64,000 nt of DNA, from the NCBI GenBank assembly GCA_002118135.1, contig BDIU01000201.1:372001-436000 (forward strand). Direction: 5' to 3'. Shown piece by piece: positions 21,419 to 32,316 of this stretch. The DNA comes from Trebouxia sp. TZW2008 (Eukaryota > Chlorophyta > Trebouxiophyceae > Trebouxiales > Trebouxiaceae). Numbering within the stretch: position 1 is the first letter of the stretch; each line of letters opens with the position of its first letter. The notes beneath the pieces were generated by a model that had not been told where the DNA came from, did not search any database, and worked only from the letters and a program-made list of their open reading frames with translations. The position numbers and the translations under genes are program-made.

Positions 21419-24400
21419 CTAATCATCGTCTACACTGGCAAACCCGATGCTGCTACCGTTGACATTGCCAACAGTGTCGTCAGGCACATAAACAGAGTTT
21501 CTGTTTGCCCCAGGTCCAGGGTTCAGTTGCTGCACCTTCTGGCTGCTGTCAGACGACACAAACAATGGAGCTTGACCAAGAGTGCTGATGCCTGTGTCAA
21601 TGGCGACCTGCCCCGATACACTTGCTGTGTTGCCAGTACCACGGTCTGGAACTGCATCAAGTATTTTTGACAGCTCCCCAGCAAAAGCGAGAGTTGCTCT
21701 GTTTGTGCGCCCTCCAATATGTAGCAAGGACTGCTCTTGCAGAGCCCAGATCTGAGAGTGTGAAAGGTAGCTCACCAATGTGGTGATCATCAAGCCTGCA
21801 GTCACACATGAAAGATCACAAATCAGAATGAGCCCTTCGCGTTCTTGGCAAAGTGACTGAGCTGCTGTCCATTGACCATCGTTTGTGAGCACAAGCAAAA
21901 TCTTGTGCACTCAGCGTGGTCAACAGAAGCGGTCAACAAAACAGAGAGAGCTCACGAATAGGACACAGATCGCTCAAGGCAGCACAGTATGCAAAGGACA
22001 ACCAGCGCAATGCACCTGGACGCTGACAAAATCAGCAGCAAAAGGCAGAAAAGCACCTGCAAAGCCAGCATAGACATATGGCACCCCTGGATCTACTTTC
22101 AACTCGAGACCAGTGCTGCCCACAAGGTCATCTATCACCAGCTGCATGCCCTCCACCTACAGACCAAACATATCCTGTTCATTGCAGCAATTGCAGATGA
22201 CAGACAGTGCAAGGCCACTGATTCACAAATCATGAAGCTCAAAGTGGCTTCAATCAGGAGTCAATGAACATAGAACACATACATTGCGCCACAGATCAAG
22301 CCAACTTGAGACCACAAAGTCTGACACAAGACAGCTGTGCCAATAGACACCTGGTGAAAGCAGTAGCACTGCCAATTCCAGTTGCAAGGCATAGCTTCAG
22401 TCCACACAAGTTCTTCAGACAGCATGATGGCTTTGCTTGCTGCACAAGCAGCATGCACGCAGACTACGTCAATGGAATTGCAAGCTGTGAACCTTGATGG
22501 GGAGACCAGAACTGGGCCGCCGAACACCAACAAATTTGCCCTCACTGTCGTAGATGACAACAGTCTGGAAGTCTCGGGCAAAGATGGTGGCGCCTCTGGG
22601 CTTTGAGCCATCAGCAGGCGCTGGCTCAGCAGGCAGGTAAGTTGCCCAGGCCACACCACTCACGCCTGTTGTAGCAATGGAAACTGAGAATTATAAACAG
22701 GCTGTCATAGATGACAACAATCTGGACGTTCAAAGTAAAGATGGTGGCACCCCTGAGCTTGAAGCTATCAGCAGGCGCTGGCTCATCAGGTAGTTAAGTT
22801 GCTCAGGCCACCCCACTCACCCCTGTTGGAGCAGTAGACAGTCAGGAAGCAGTTAGCAGGCTGTCATTGCTGACATGTGCATTGCTGAGGAGCTCATACA
22901 ACAAAGCAGAAGACAAAGCACAGGCACAATGACGTGGACGTAAAGTGATGGCTTTGGCAGTGCATTCAAAGACACCTTCAGATTATGGCTTGATGACAGA
23001 AATTGTAAAACTCTGGATTCACGAGATTTGCAATGATTGGCCGCAGACCGCTCCTTGTCACAGGCGACCTGTACATGCATGCATTGCTGTGAGGCCGTTG
23101 ACTCTGACTGAGTTTCTGGAGTACTGGACAAGGCGTGCTGAAGGCGCAACAGCGAGGCAAGCCTTAGACCACTTGAATAACTACATACCTGGCTGGCCTT
23201 CAAGGGAAGCCATGGGCAGGTTGAAAGACTGACCCCCTTCAGGCTGCAAAGGGGACCCCTGAGCATGCAGCGTCACTGCTGCAATGGACCAGTCTGTCTG
23301 ATATGCAGTCACGCCATCAAACCTGCATTGCAATAATGTCTGATTAAGCCAACAACTTGGATGCATAAAACAGCCCCTCCCTAGGCAAGTATTGCAAGAC
23401 CATAATGCATGTTGCGATGACACAATGGCGCACACGACATCATGTATGAGCGTAAAAGGCAGAAATAGCATGCTTGCCTGATGGGCTGGTTGACTGATAT
23501 GGTCTTCTGCTGTCTTTGCTGCCCAGCCAGGTCATAAACTGACAGATCCGACTCAAATTGCTGAACACTGCCGTCTGGTCTGTAATTTACATTGAAGTTG
23601 TTGACATGCAGTATCTGCTTAGCCCCATCTGGAAGGGAGCCCACTGGGCTGTTTGGGGTCAAAGCCTGCCAACAGCACAACAGCATGTCAGCAAGCTTAT
23701 TCTATTGACTCATGTCAAGCAGCCGTTCCTTTGCGTCAGTTGATTGGAGGTGACGCTAACAATGACCTGCTGCATCATACCTGACTGCATGCAATTTCCT
23801 CTGCGCTTGTTGCAGGAAGAATTGCAGTATTTTACGCATGCATTCACAGAACAGCGCATGTACTTGTAGCTTTGCCAGTGCCGTCTGTGAGTTTCACACT
23901 TATAGAAGGCTGATGAATGTTGTCCAGCATGCCAGCGCAAGCTTTGCTCAAGTCTCTGAAACAACAATGGCACAGGGTTTCAACCAATACTTTCTGAGTC
24001 TGCCATGGCAGCACACCATAGAGCTACTGTTGATGAGATTCAGGTAAGCTTTGAGACAGCAGTTGCTTCAAGTCACCTCGGCTACAAGGAAGTCACCACC
24101 AGTGGGGACCATGACACTGCCCTTGTATCCCCCCAAGCCCCCAAGGGCAACCCCTGCCATGATGGCCAGCAGGCTGGCATGCACCCCAATAGGGCCTAGC
24201 CTGCCTGCTAGCCCCTTGAAGGCATATAGGCTGGGCCCCTGACGAAATACTTGATAACCCTTTTGCATCAAAATCCTGCCCAAGTCTTTGACATCAGCAT
24301 CCGGCAGAACCTCTGCGCTGCCTTGGTTGTAGATGCGGTCTGGCGTCTGTGCAAAACGCCACCTACAAAGGGCAAAATTCAACTGCAAAAAGGGAAATGG

Positions 24401-25269
24401 GCTACAGCTTGCACAGCATCTACAGCATAGCATAGCAGCAAGCAAGCAACAGATCCAGCAGATCAACAATCACACCTTGGCGTACACAGTTGTATCCATC
24501 CACAAAGACAGGACAGAGCAGACTAGGCATTTACTGCAACCCCTAATGATGAGGTAAGAACAGGACACAGCTCTTGAAGAACTCACCTGCGCGCTACTTT
24601 CACCATTGGGAGTTGCCTTGTAGATGTGCATGCTGCCAATGATGCCCCCAGCAACGCCATGAGACCCAGAAAATAATTGGCTGTATATATATGATCCCAC
24701 TGAAGCGCAAAAATCCAATGGTATGTCAGAAAGCCCAGCACCTTGTTTGCACCAGCAGGGTATGCATCCAAGTAAAACTGCATGGGCTTGTTCTGCTCTA
24801 TCACAGTTCCTATGGCTGATAAGCCGGCGAGAAGAAATAGTTCGCCAATTGCCAGGTTGAGCGAGGACAGGGATTTTAGGCTTCTTTTGTACAGAATTTT
24901 CACAAGTGATGAATTCATGAATTTCAAAACTTGCTGCTGCGGCTGCTGCTTGCTGGATGTACTCTGCTGCTGCACAGGATCTCTGAGGTCAGGAGCTGAC
25001 CCAGAAGAACGCTGATCTGCAACAATGCACAACAGGCAATTGTCAGCAAGACATGCCAAATGGCAGGCCGACATCACAAGCTGCAATGCTAAAGCACAAC
25101 CACCTAGTTTGGCACGGCATCCACACGGTCTTGTGGCTTTTGTCTGAGGGCAGTGGAACTTCAAAGCACCAGGGCGCTGGAGTCTGCCTTGGCCGCTGTG
25201 AGGGAGCCGCAGGTGGAGCTGACTAGTGAGACAAGTGTGTCGTGTATGGTTTGCCGTCTGGAATGACAT
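21419..25269 (-). CDS. CCS1: CCS1/ResB-type plastid c-type cytochrome biogenesis protein
   Basis: Eight exons join in phase: 25269-25104, 25016-24587, 24362-24077, 23665-23478, 23322-23189, 22665-22493, 22156-22057 and 21795-21419, giving 617 residues. The N-terminus is Ser/Arg/His-rich and transit-like. Family landmarks in order are L-A-I-G-E-L-F-x-L-A-G-L-S-A-I-G-T, V-I-E-Q-N-K-P-M, A-L-Q-W-D-H-I-Y-T-A-N-Y-F, A-C-T-S-T-R-Q, G-V-T-A-Y-Q-T-D-W, F-V-G-V-R-R-P-x-S-G-L-P-I, S-T-G-L-E-L-K-x-D-P-G-V-P and S-Y-L-S-H-S-Q-I-W-A-L-Q. CCS1 with CcsA forms the thylakoid System II machine that delivers and attaches haem to cytochromes f and c6. Length and order fit the family. Intron 4 has a GC donor (CATCAG then gcaagc), forced by phase and family sequence. 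Intron 5 holds a decayed partial copy of exon 6. Confidence 0.96.
22550..22830 (-). repeat. Exon 6 of CCS1 and its decayed copy
   Basis: The first part of exon 6 with its acceptor (22550-22675) has an imperfect direct copy at about 22706-22830, inside the preceding intron. The copy keeps the acceptor-side sequence (cactcacccctgttg on the plus strand) and most of the coding sequence, but frameshifts and substitutions destroy the reading frame. Confidence 0.8.
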
Positions 25270-25778
25270 GCTATGACGCTGAGAAGGTGTAGCACTGAAA
25301 TTGCGTCCAAGTCAAGTTGCAGAATTGCCAGTGCCCGGCCTGCGACTTCACGGCCTGTGGCAGAATGACGAAGTGCCGTACACACGGGACGTCGAGCCAA
25401 TCTTGTTACTGTTGCGCGCGCTCGCGTCAGAAGGTGTGATCAGCGCTAACTTGCTAACAAAAAGGAATCGAAGTGCTTTGATAGGGTACAGTCATAGGGC
25501 ATGCGGTCAAATGCCGACTTAATTCGCCGAATTCGCTGCGCCCATGTTGACGGCAGTGGGATTTGCGGCATCTCGAAGGACCTCGTTTGGTGTGACACGA
25601 GCTTCGCGAGCTGTCGTCTGTTGTCGTGTCATGCGCGGCAGTCTGCTCGTCATCGGTTCCGGTGGGGTAGTTCCCCTCGAAAGCTGTCTCGGCATGCTCT
25701 AGACACTCGACTCGCACCTGCACAGATGCAATCGGTGCGCACGTGACAGCTGACCTCTTAACGCATAAAGCTTTTGCG
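25270..25778. promoter_or_regulatory. Divergent promoter region of CCS1 and the coiled-coil gene
   Basis: This interval of about 510 bp separates two head-to-head genes and is CpG-rich compared with flanking introns. No core element stands out. Both start codons were taken as the first in-frame ATG of the first exon. Confidence 0.5.
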
Positions 25779-28700
25779 ATGGCTGCCCGAGCGGAAAGCG
25801 TCGATTCCATTCTGGGCTCCCTCGTGACGGAAGTAGAGGCTCACGTCCAGGGCATCGCTTTGCAACGCGCGCGGCGGTCGCAGGCGGGAGGTCAGCAACC
25901 TCCGACCTTGAGAGCTGAATCAGCCAGTTCCGATGCCTTGAGCGGGGACACAGACTACAAAGAACGTGCTGCGAGCGTTGAGCAGAAGGGATTCATGACC
26001 GGAAGTGACGCACAGCCTGTGCACGTAGCAAATTTCACCCCTGGTCAGAGTGATACCAGCGGCCAGGACACCTTCTCTGAACGACAGTATAAGCCCTTGC
26101 TTCAAGCGACAGGCTCATCTTATTACAACCTTGATCCCCAAAAAGGGCTGATTGTTCCAACAGATCCTCCAGAGTCCCTGACAAAGAGCAGCAAGCTGCT
26201 GGCACTGAAACAGAGGCGCCTGGATTCCCTCAGTTCTTCCCTTGATCTGTCTAGGGAGTCATCATTTGACACATCAGCACAGCACCTGTCATCCCAGCAT
26301 GTACAGCCGCTTGACACCAGCGACCACGCAAGCAGCAAATCACCCTTGCCATTGGACAGCACAACAGGTGTGAGCCTGGACTCAGTCACCAATATACGCA
26401 ATCATTTGATGCAGTTGAAAGCACAGTTTGAGTCACATGCCTTTGCATGGCCAATGCAAGCGCCGCGCAGTCCAGTCTCATCAGCTGTTGCAAATTTGGG
26501 CAAGCCATAAAGTATTGCCAGGATAGCAGCTTGACCAGACCAAGCGAGACTTTATGCTGGTATCTAGCCACAGTCAGACAGCATGCGTCAGCACTACAGG
26601 ATGAGACATCTGCAGCACGGCGCACATCAACTGTCCAGCAGCGATGTATAAAAGCAATGGAAAAGCCTGGCAGCATAGGTCGTCACATTCCATCAGGTTA
26701 TTCTGCTGTGTGCAGGGCTGGAAGGGCGGAAAGTAGCTCTGCAGCGGCGCTCCAGCAGCATCAACCGCAAAGCCAGCACCCTGACGGATCTGTTCCCCAG
26801 CTTTGCTGAGACAAGGGTCAAGAAGCAGTCAGCTGTTCTGCCTGCCATCAAGCAGCCGGGCGAGCTTGCAGTGCCACTTAGGGAAGCCACTGCAGCAGCC
26901 AAGGATGCTGTGCAGATGCAGCATATTCTCATGTAAGCCCTGCATACCAAATGACTTCATCATACATGTCAGCAATACATAGCTACAGGGCTGAATGTGA
27001 GTGGAAGCAGCAGCCAAGGATGCTGTGCACATGCAGCAGAATCTCATGTGAGCTCTGCACATACAATTGCTTCACAATGCGTATCAGCAACATATAGCTA
27101 CAGGGTAACTGTCAATGCTCGCAGCAGCCAAAGATGCTGTGCAGCTGCAGCAGATTCTCATGTGAGCTCTGCACATGTACTTGCTTCCTGGCACATGTCA
27201 GCAATGCATGGATACAGGTCAATGTGGGCAGCAGCCAAAGATGCTGTGCAGATGCAGCAGATTCTTCTGTGAGTCCTGCACTTGTATCTGCCCTGATGAT
27301 ACATTTCAGCAGGTTTTACTTCACCACACATGTCAGCATAGTCTGTTTCAGCATACATGTCATCAGCAGATAGCCACTGGGGTCTGGATGAGGTCGGCTT
27401 TCACTGTCATGAGTCTGTCCAATGAGATAGAAGAAGGTTGGCATGGCAGCCAAAGTGGGATTGGCAGCTCATACAACGCAATGCAAAGCAAAACAGCCCT
27501 TGGGCGAGTTCATCCCCATTGGCAGCTTGCGCATCAAGTGCCCACTTGCTGTTGGAAGCTGCTTATGATCGTTGTGTCATCAACCATTCTCAATTCACCA
27601 TTACAAGTCAGCCACTACATTCAACAACACCTGCAATGCAGTCTGCTTGCTGTAGACATGCGCTGCTGCCTGTCAAAATTTGCCATGTGCTGTGCAGGCA
27701 AAGACATCATGCAGTGATCAAGGAGCAAAAGGCGCGGCAGCACAGGCGTGAGGCCACTGAGAGGATCCAGCATGCACAGGTACTGCACTGTACTTTGACA
27801 GACTTGTGTCAGTCCATGTATTCTAGAAGGCTTGCAACATTGCTAGCATCCCTGTGATAAGTAAGCACAGTGTGACTGCTTGCATGACTGCCAGCTGCCC
27901 TGGTCAGAGAACAAACATTGAAGGCTTGCCGCATTGCCATGTTCTTTGTATACACAAAGTCAAGCATGCACTGAGCAGCTGAAGCCCACCATCACTAAGC
28001 AGAGCGTTAGATGCCTCAGCTGCCTAAGGCATTGTGGTATCAGAAGTTGCTGCACGCCCTTGTTCGCCTGTCTGTGAGATTTCTGTGACTCAGCAGGTGG
28101 TCATTGACTACTGTTGTTACAGCCGTATACCTGCTCAAGCTATTGTCTTGCTGAGTGCAGATTTGGGAACATCTTGGATGATGGACGAGTCTGAAATCTG
28201 CCATTGGGGCTGCCACAGAATCTGCCTTGCAATTACAACAAGGACGCAGATGCTGGGTGCATGCAGATTTTGGAGACTCATCCTTTGAAGGAGCCACAGG
28301 CTGCCCGTGCAGCCCAGCTGCTGGTTTGCAAGGAGCAGATGACATCAGCCCTGGGAGCTGCTGTAATACAGATACAGAACAGCAAAGCAGCTACTGAGCG
28401 CATCTAGATTCTCATGACTTTTGCAGAATGAGAGCAACAATTGCTGTGCGCATGCAGATTCTAGAGAGTCTGCTGAGTGAGAGCAGTGAGAGGAGAGCAG
28501 CTTTGGAGGAGCGGCAGGCAGCAAGGGCTGCTCAGCTGCTGGCCCGCCAGGAGCAGATGGCGGCAGCGGCAGAGACGCGGCGGAAAGAGCGGCTGCAGCT
28601 GATGGGGCACTTGGCCCCAGCACCCAAGCCTGTCACCCACAAAAAGGAGCTTGAGCAGCTGCGCAAGTAAGAAGCCCTGATCTGAAAAGCAATACAGCGA

Positions 28701-30277
28701 GTGCAATGCTTAGAGCAGTATTAACAGTGACGATGATTATGCTGACATCAACAAAGATGTTGATCACTGTCATAACAATAATTTTGATGCAGGCCACACA
28801 AACTTTGGTAGCTGAATATCTGCAGTGCACTGTGTGATGGCCTGCTTGCGAAACCCTTCAAACTGTCCTCTCATATACCAAAAGTGGATAGGCCGCCATC
28901 CAGCTTAACAGCTGGCGCTGAAAACAGCCTGATATATGGCAGTACAGCAAAGCTTTTGCTGCACATTCAACATCAGGGCAATCAGGCTGACGTGGGGCTC
29001 TGGTACGCAGGATTGAGGATGCAGAAAGTGAGCTGCGGCGGCTGCTGGCAGAGCACAAGCAAATGTTTGCTGCCCAGGACCAGCAGCAGCAGCTGGAACA
29101 GCAGCAGCAGCAAGCAGCTGTACAACGTACACAAGGGGCCAAAAGCCACCATAGAAGGTGAGGTCATCCCTGTTGCTGGCAGATGATGTTTCCGCTTGTC
29201 AGTAGTGTCATTTCTTAACAATGCACTTGCTGCAAAAATGCTTTCAATTTGCTGCAGAGTGACAAATCCATTTCAGAGTCACTGGCGTGCTGGCAACAGC
29301 ACTTCTGCAAACTGTGGATGTTTGCCTGTCACCGTTAGTTTGTTTGGACAGCAAGTAATCTCATGTGTACCCACAGCATCACGCTGCATAGGACAGCTTG
29401 ATTTGATTGACCACAGCTGTTTCAAAAGTTTCAAAGTTGTGACCTGACGACAAGATATGCTGTGACTTCTGGCTTTGATTGTCTCAGCGTATACAGCACA
29501 GGCTGAGCATTGCATCAAGTCTGTGACTGCTTGCCATGTAGGCGGGAGCTTGACAAAGAGGCAGCAAACAGCTGGGGCTTTCAGGCGCCCTCTGAGAAAA
29601 GGTCACCACAGCCCACAGCCTTGAGTCTGATGCCTACTGCAGTGGCAAGCAGGAAGGCAGGCAAAAGCAGCATACTGCCTGCCTTTGACCAAGATGCTGC
29701 AGCTCAGCAAGCGTTCAAAAGGGAAGCAGTGTCACGCCGCTTGCATGACAAGGAGTTTCACGCCAAGCAAAGCATCAGAAAGCGTCAGCAAGAGTATGAC
29801 CAGGCTGTCAAGGCTCGCTTAGCTCAAGATGCTGCCATGAGCAGCAATGATGCTAGCAGCAAGAGCGACAAAGCACGTTTGAAGGCAAAGCATGCACAGC
29901 ATGCTCCTCATGCAGAGCAGCTGCCAGATGTGACAGCTGCAGTAGGAGGTGCTGGTCTTCTGACAGGTTCCATGGCAGGTCCTAGAGCCAGGAGGCTGCA
30001 GGCTTTTGCAAGGCAGCCACGACCACCACAGCTGCCACCGCCACCGAGACAGCAGAGCAGAATACCTGATGACGTTTTGCTGCCTGACATCACTGGCCGA
30101 AGCAGCAAACAGTTTGCATATATTAGCAACAGCATGGACGACTTGCTGATGGAAGATGATACTCCTCGCCAACGACCTGTATCTGTTATGGAAGATGCAA
30201 TCCAGTCAGTGCTGCTTCCACCACTCGTCAGTCAGAGCAGCACAATGATAAGGCTCACTCAAGAAGTACCATCATGA
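25779..30277 (+). CDS. Coiled-coil protein of unknown function
   Basis: Six exons join in phase: 25779-26367, 26716-26932, 27698-27779, 28458-28666, 29011-29157 and 29542-30277, giving 659 residues. The first 190 residues are Ser/Gln-rich and probably disordered. Then come K-A-S-T-L-T-D-L-F-P-S-F-A-E-T-R and a long charged helical region (E-Q-K-A-R-Q-H-R-R-E-A-T-E-R-I; E-R-R-A-A-L-E-E-R-Q-A-A-R; E-D-A-E-S-E-L-R-R-L-L-A-E-H; R-R-L-H-D-K-E-F-H-A-K-Q). A Pro-rich and acidic C-terminus ends T-Q-E-V-P-S. No catalytic motif or known family was recognised. Introns 2 and 3 contain exon-end copies. The reading frame remains open past the exon 1 donor to 26510, so intron retention would give a shorter protein. 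Confidence 0.8.
26886..27300 (+). repeat. Tandem copies of exon 2 end plus donor, about 112 bp
   Basis: The 3' end of exon 2 (A-A-A-K-D-A-V-Q-M-Q-H-I-L, then gtaagc) is followed by three copies beginning near 27004, 27119 and 27227. Each keeps GCAGCAGCCAA(A/G)GATGCTGTG and a gtgagc or gtgagt donor. Each copy is also preceded by an acceptor-like acag, so every unit looks like a potential mini-exon of about 40-50 nt. Confidence 0.85.
28255..28670 (+). repeat. Exon 4 and its decayed upstream copy
   Basis: The segment at about 28255-28410 matches the start and middle of exon 4 (28458-28666): gcatgcagatt(t/c)t, then Q-A-A-R-A-A-Q-L-L-V-C-K-E-Q-M against Q-A-A-R-A-A-Q-L-L-A-R-Q-E-Q-M. A deletion after the first codons and an early stop make it a non-coding relic. 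The acceptor junction is part of the duplicated block. Confidence 0.8.
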
Positions 30278-30338
30278 TGCACACATGCATACACGTTGAC
30301 GAGTTTTAGTCAAACAGCTTGGCAAACAGCGTTGCCAG

Positions 30339-32186
30339 CTACTTTTTTGATTGCTTCAGTATGAATGTCGTTCTGTTCAGAATTTGACGCTCCCGTACAC
30401 GCAAAACTGCTGCAGCAATGCTACGCTCTATTTGTGCTACTTGACTACCGCTGCTATCTTCAGTGCTAAAGCTGCTGTCCTGCAAACGCTTCTTCTGAGC
30501 TTCAATAGTCTCCCTGTCTGCTTCCATTGTTTGTTTGTAACCAGCCATTGCAGTGCGACACATGGTCAACACATAGTTGATACCTAGTATCCGGCAATCA
30601 ACCTTGTCAAGCAGAGGAAACTGCTGCTTGCCAAACAAGTACTCAGCTAAAACTGGGATTTCATCTGACCTGCCAGGACTAGCTGCAATGAAAGCTGCAA
30701 ACTCTAACAGCCCAGCAGGCAGTGCAGTCACACGCAGTGGAAACTGCTTCCTATCTTGCATGCCATACTGCTGCAATGCATCTAGTTTGCCCTGATACTG
30801 GGAGTCATTTGGGTCTAGAGCTAGCTCTAGCAGGTATGCATCTTGTGGATTGCTTTCTGGAGCTAGCATGAATCCGTATGACAGCAGCAACTCGCCACTG
30901 GTTTTGGGACCATAGCTCACATAGACCTGCTCGCCAGCTTCATAGCTAGAGTCTGGCTGAAAGACGACTTGCTTCTTGTCTTTGTCCCAATCTAGGTATG
31001 TGGTCACATCAGACCTGTGATTGGCCATGTCACCCCATGCCACCAAAGCTTCCTCATTATTGCGGCTTTGAAGGCGGCATAGGCGAGTCAGCAATATGGA
31101 GAAGGCCCACTGGTACCGGCGCTGTGTGTAAGTTTCTAGCTTGAGCAGGCCTTGCTCTGATGCCTGTTGCAGCACTGGCTGAACCTCCTGCCAAGACACT
31201 GCCGCTGCATTTCTGATCTTCTCTGCCTGTTTCAGCAGAGGGGAACCTCCAAGAAGCGTCTGCACCTGCGTGGACACTCCAAATTTGTCACCTGCTGAGC
31301 CCTTCAACCAACTACAAGGACCAAGTGGCCCATGGTCGCAACCCTAATGACTCACTGACATGTTTGCCAGTGAGCTTTCAATATCTGCTAGGTGCTTGCA
31401 AAACAGTGCATGGCGTCCATTCCAAAAGATTGTATACCGGTGCAACATGACCGCAACCCTTGTGAGCATGCAGCCTGGGAGGATCCAGGCAATATCTATC
31501 TGACAGCAGAGGCTTGCCTCTTTGTCAGTCCATTCCAGAATGCATCCTGTCTCCTCTGGCAGCAATGCAAGGTATTGAGCCCAATAGCTGTTGCGCTGGT
31601 TCTGTGTATGCTGATCCCACAGCTCAATCAGGTATGTGGCAATTACTGTCCAATCAGGCACATTGGCCTCTCTCAGTGCTGACCCAATGCAGCATTCTGA
31701 TGCTGCCTTGTCTGCTGTCAGCAACAATGAATCTGGAATCTGCAGAAGCGGCTGGCCTTTGCGAATCTTTTGCTTTGCAAACAGGCCTCTGCCCTGACCC
31801 GGGACAGTTTGTACTTCAACCTGCATAATGACAACAGATCTCAGCTGGTGACCTGTGCATGCGTCAAGAGTGGTCACTCGTAACATACCTGCTGCGACGG
31901 CAAGCCATGCTCAAGTGCCCAACTCTGAAAGTCCTGTACCTCCCTTTCAGGAGGGCCTGAAGGTTGTTTCGACCTGCAGTTGCCGCAGTTGCATCAGCGG
32001 CGTTGAAATATGAACTACATCACTGCGTGTATGCTGCCAAAGCGCTCACTGCTTTTGTCTCGACTTCTGGCCAAGACCGAACGGCGCTTTCCAGGCGCTT
32101 ACACGAACGCAAAGTGTTCGCGGACGGTGCCGTTGGGAGAAGCAATGCCTGGCGGAGGTGTCTAGACCCACGCCGACGCTGTACAT
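30339..32186 (-). CDS. SET-domain lysine methyltransferase, Rubisco LSMT type
   Basis: An N-terminal exon ending at 31889 carries E-V-Q-D-F-Q-S-W-A-L-E-H-G-L. It joins in phase to exon 31820, which opens V-E-V-Q-T-V-P-G-Q-G-R-G-L-F-A-K, the SET start. The last exon (to stop 30339) holds the SET core W-G-D-M-A-N-H and V-S-Y-G-P-K-T-S-G-E-L-L-L-S-Y-G-F, followed by the helical substrate-binding domain typical of LSMT. The family uses S-adenosylmethionine to methylate lysines on plastid proteins such as Rubisco or aldolase. The middle intron is ambiguous: a GC donor at 31518 (AAAGAG then gcaagc) with acceptor at 31301 keeps phase, and a GT donor near 31440 with acceptor at 31311 also does. The transit-peptide exon with ATG at 32186 is a tentative choice. 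Confidence 0.86.
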
Positions 32187-32316
32187 CGGACGTTAGCCTC
32201 TGCGTTATCGCTTGAGGCTTGTTGACTTTTGCAGCTTGACTCTCGAGCCTTTTGCAAGGCAGACCGGATCACTCTTCTTCTGCCAGAACTCATGAACAGC
32301 CTAAAGACAGCTAGAA
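32187..32316. promoter_or_regulatory. Compact bidirectional promoter of LSMT-like and kinesin genes
   Basis: Only about 130 bp separate the proposed start codons of two head-to-head genes. The stretch is moderately CpG-rich. If the LSMT start lies further in, the shared region grows to at most about 350 bp. Confidence 0.45.
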
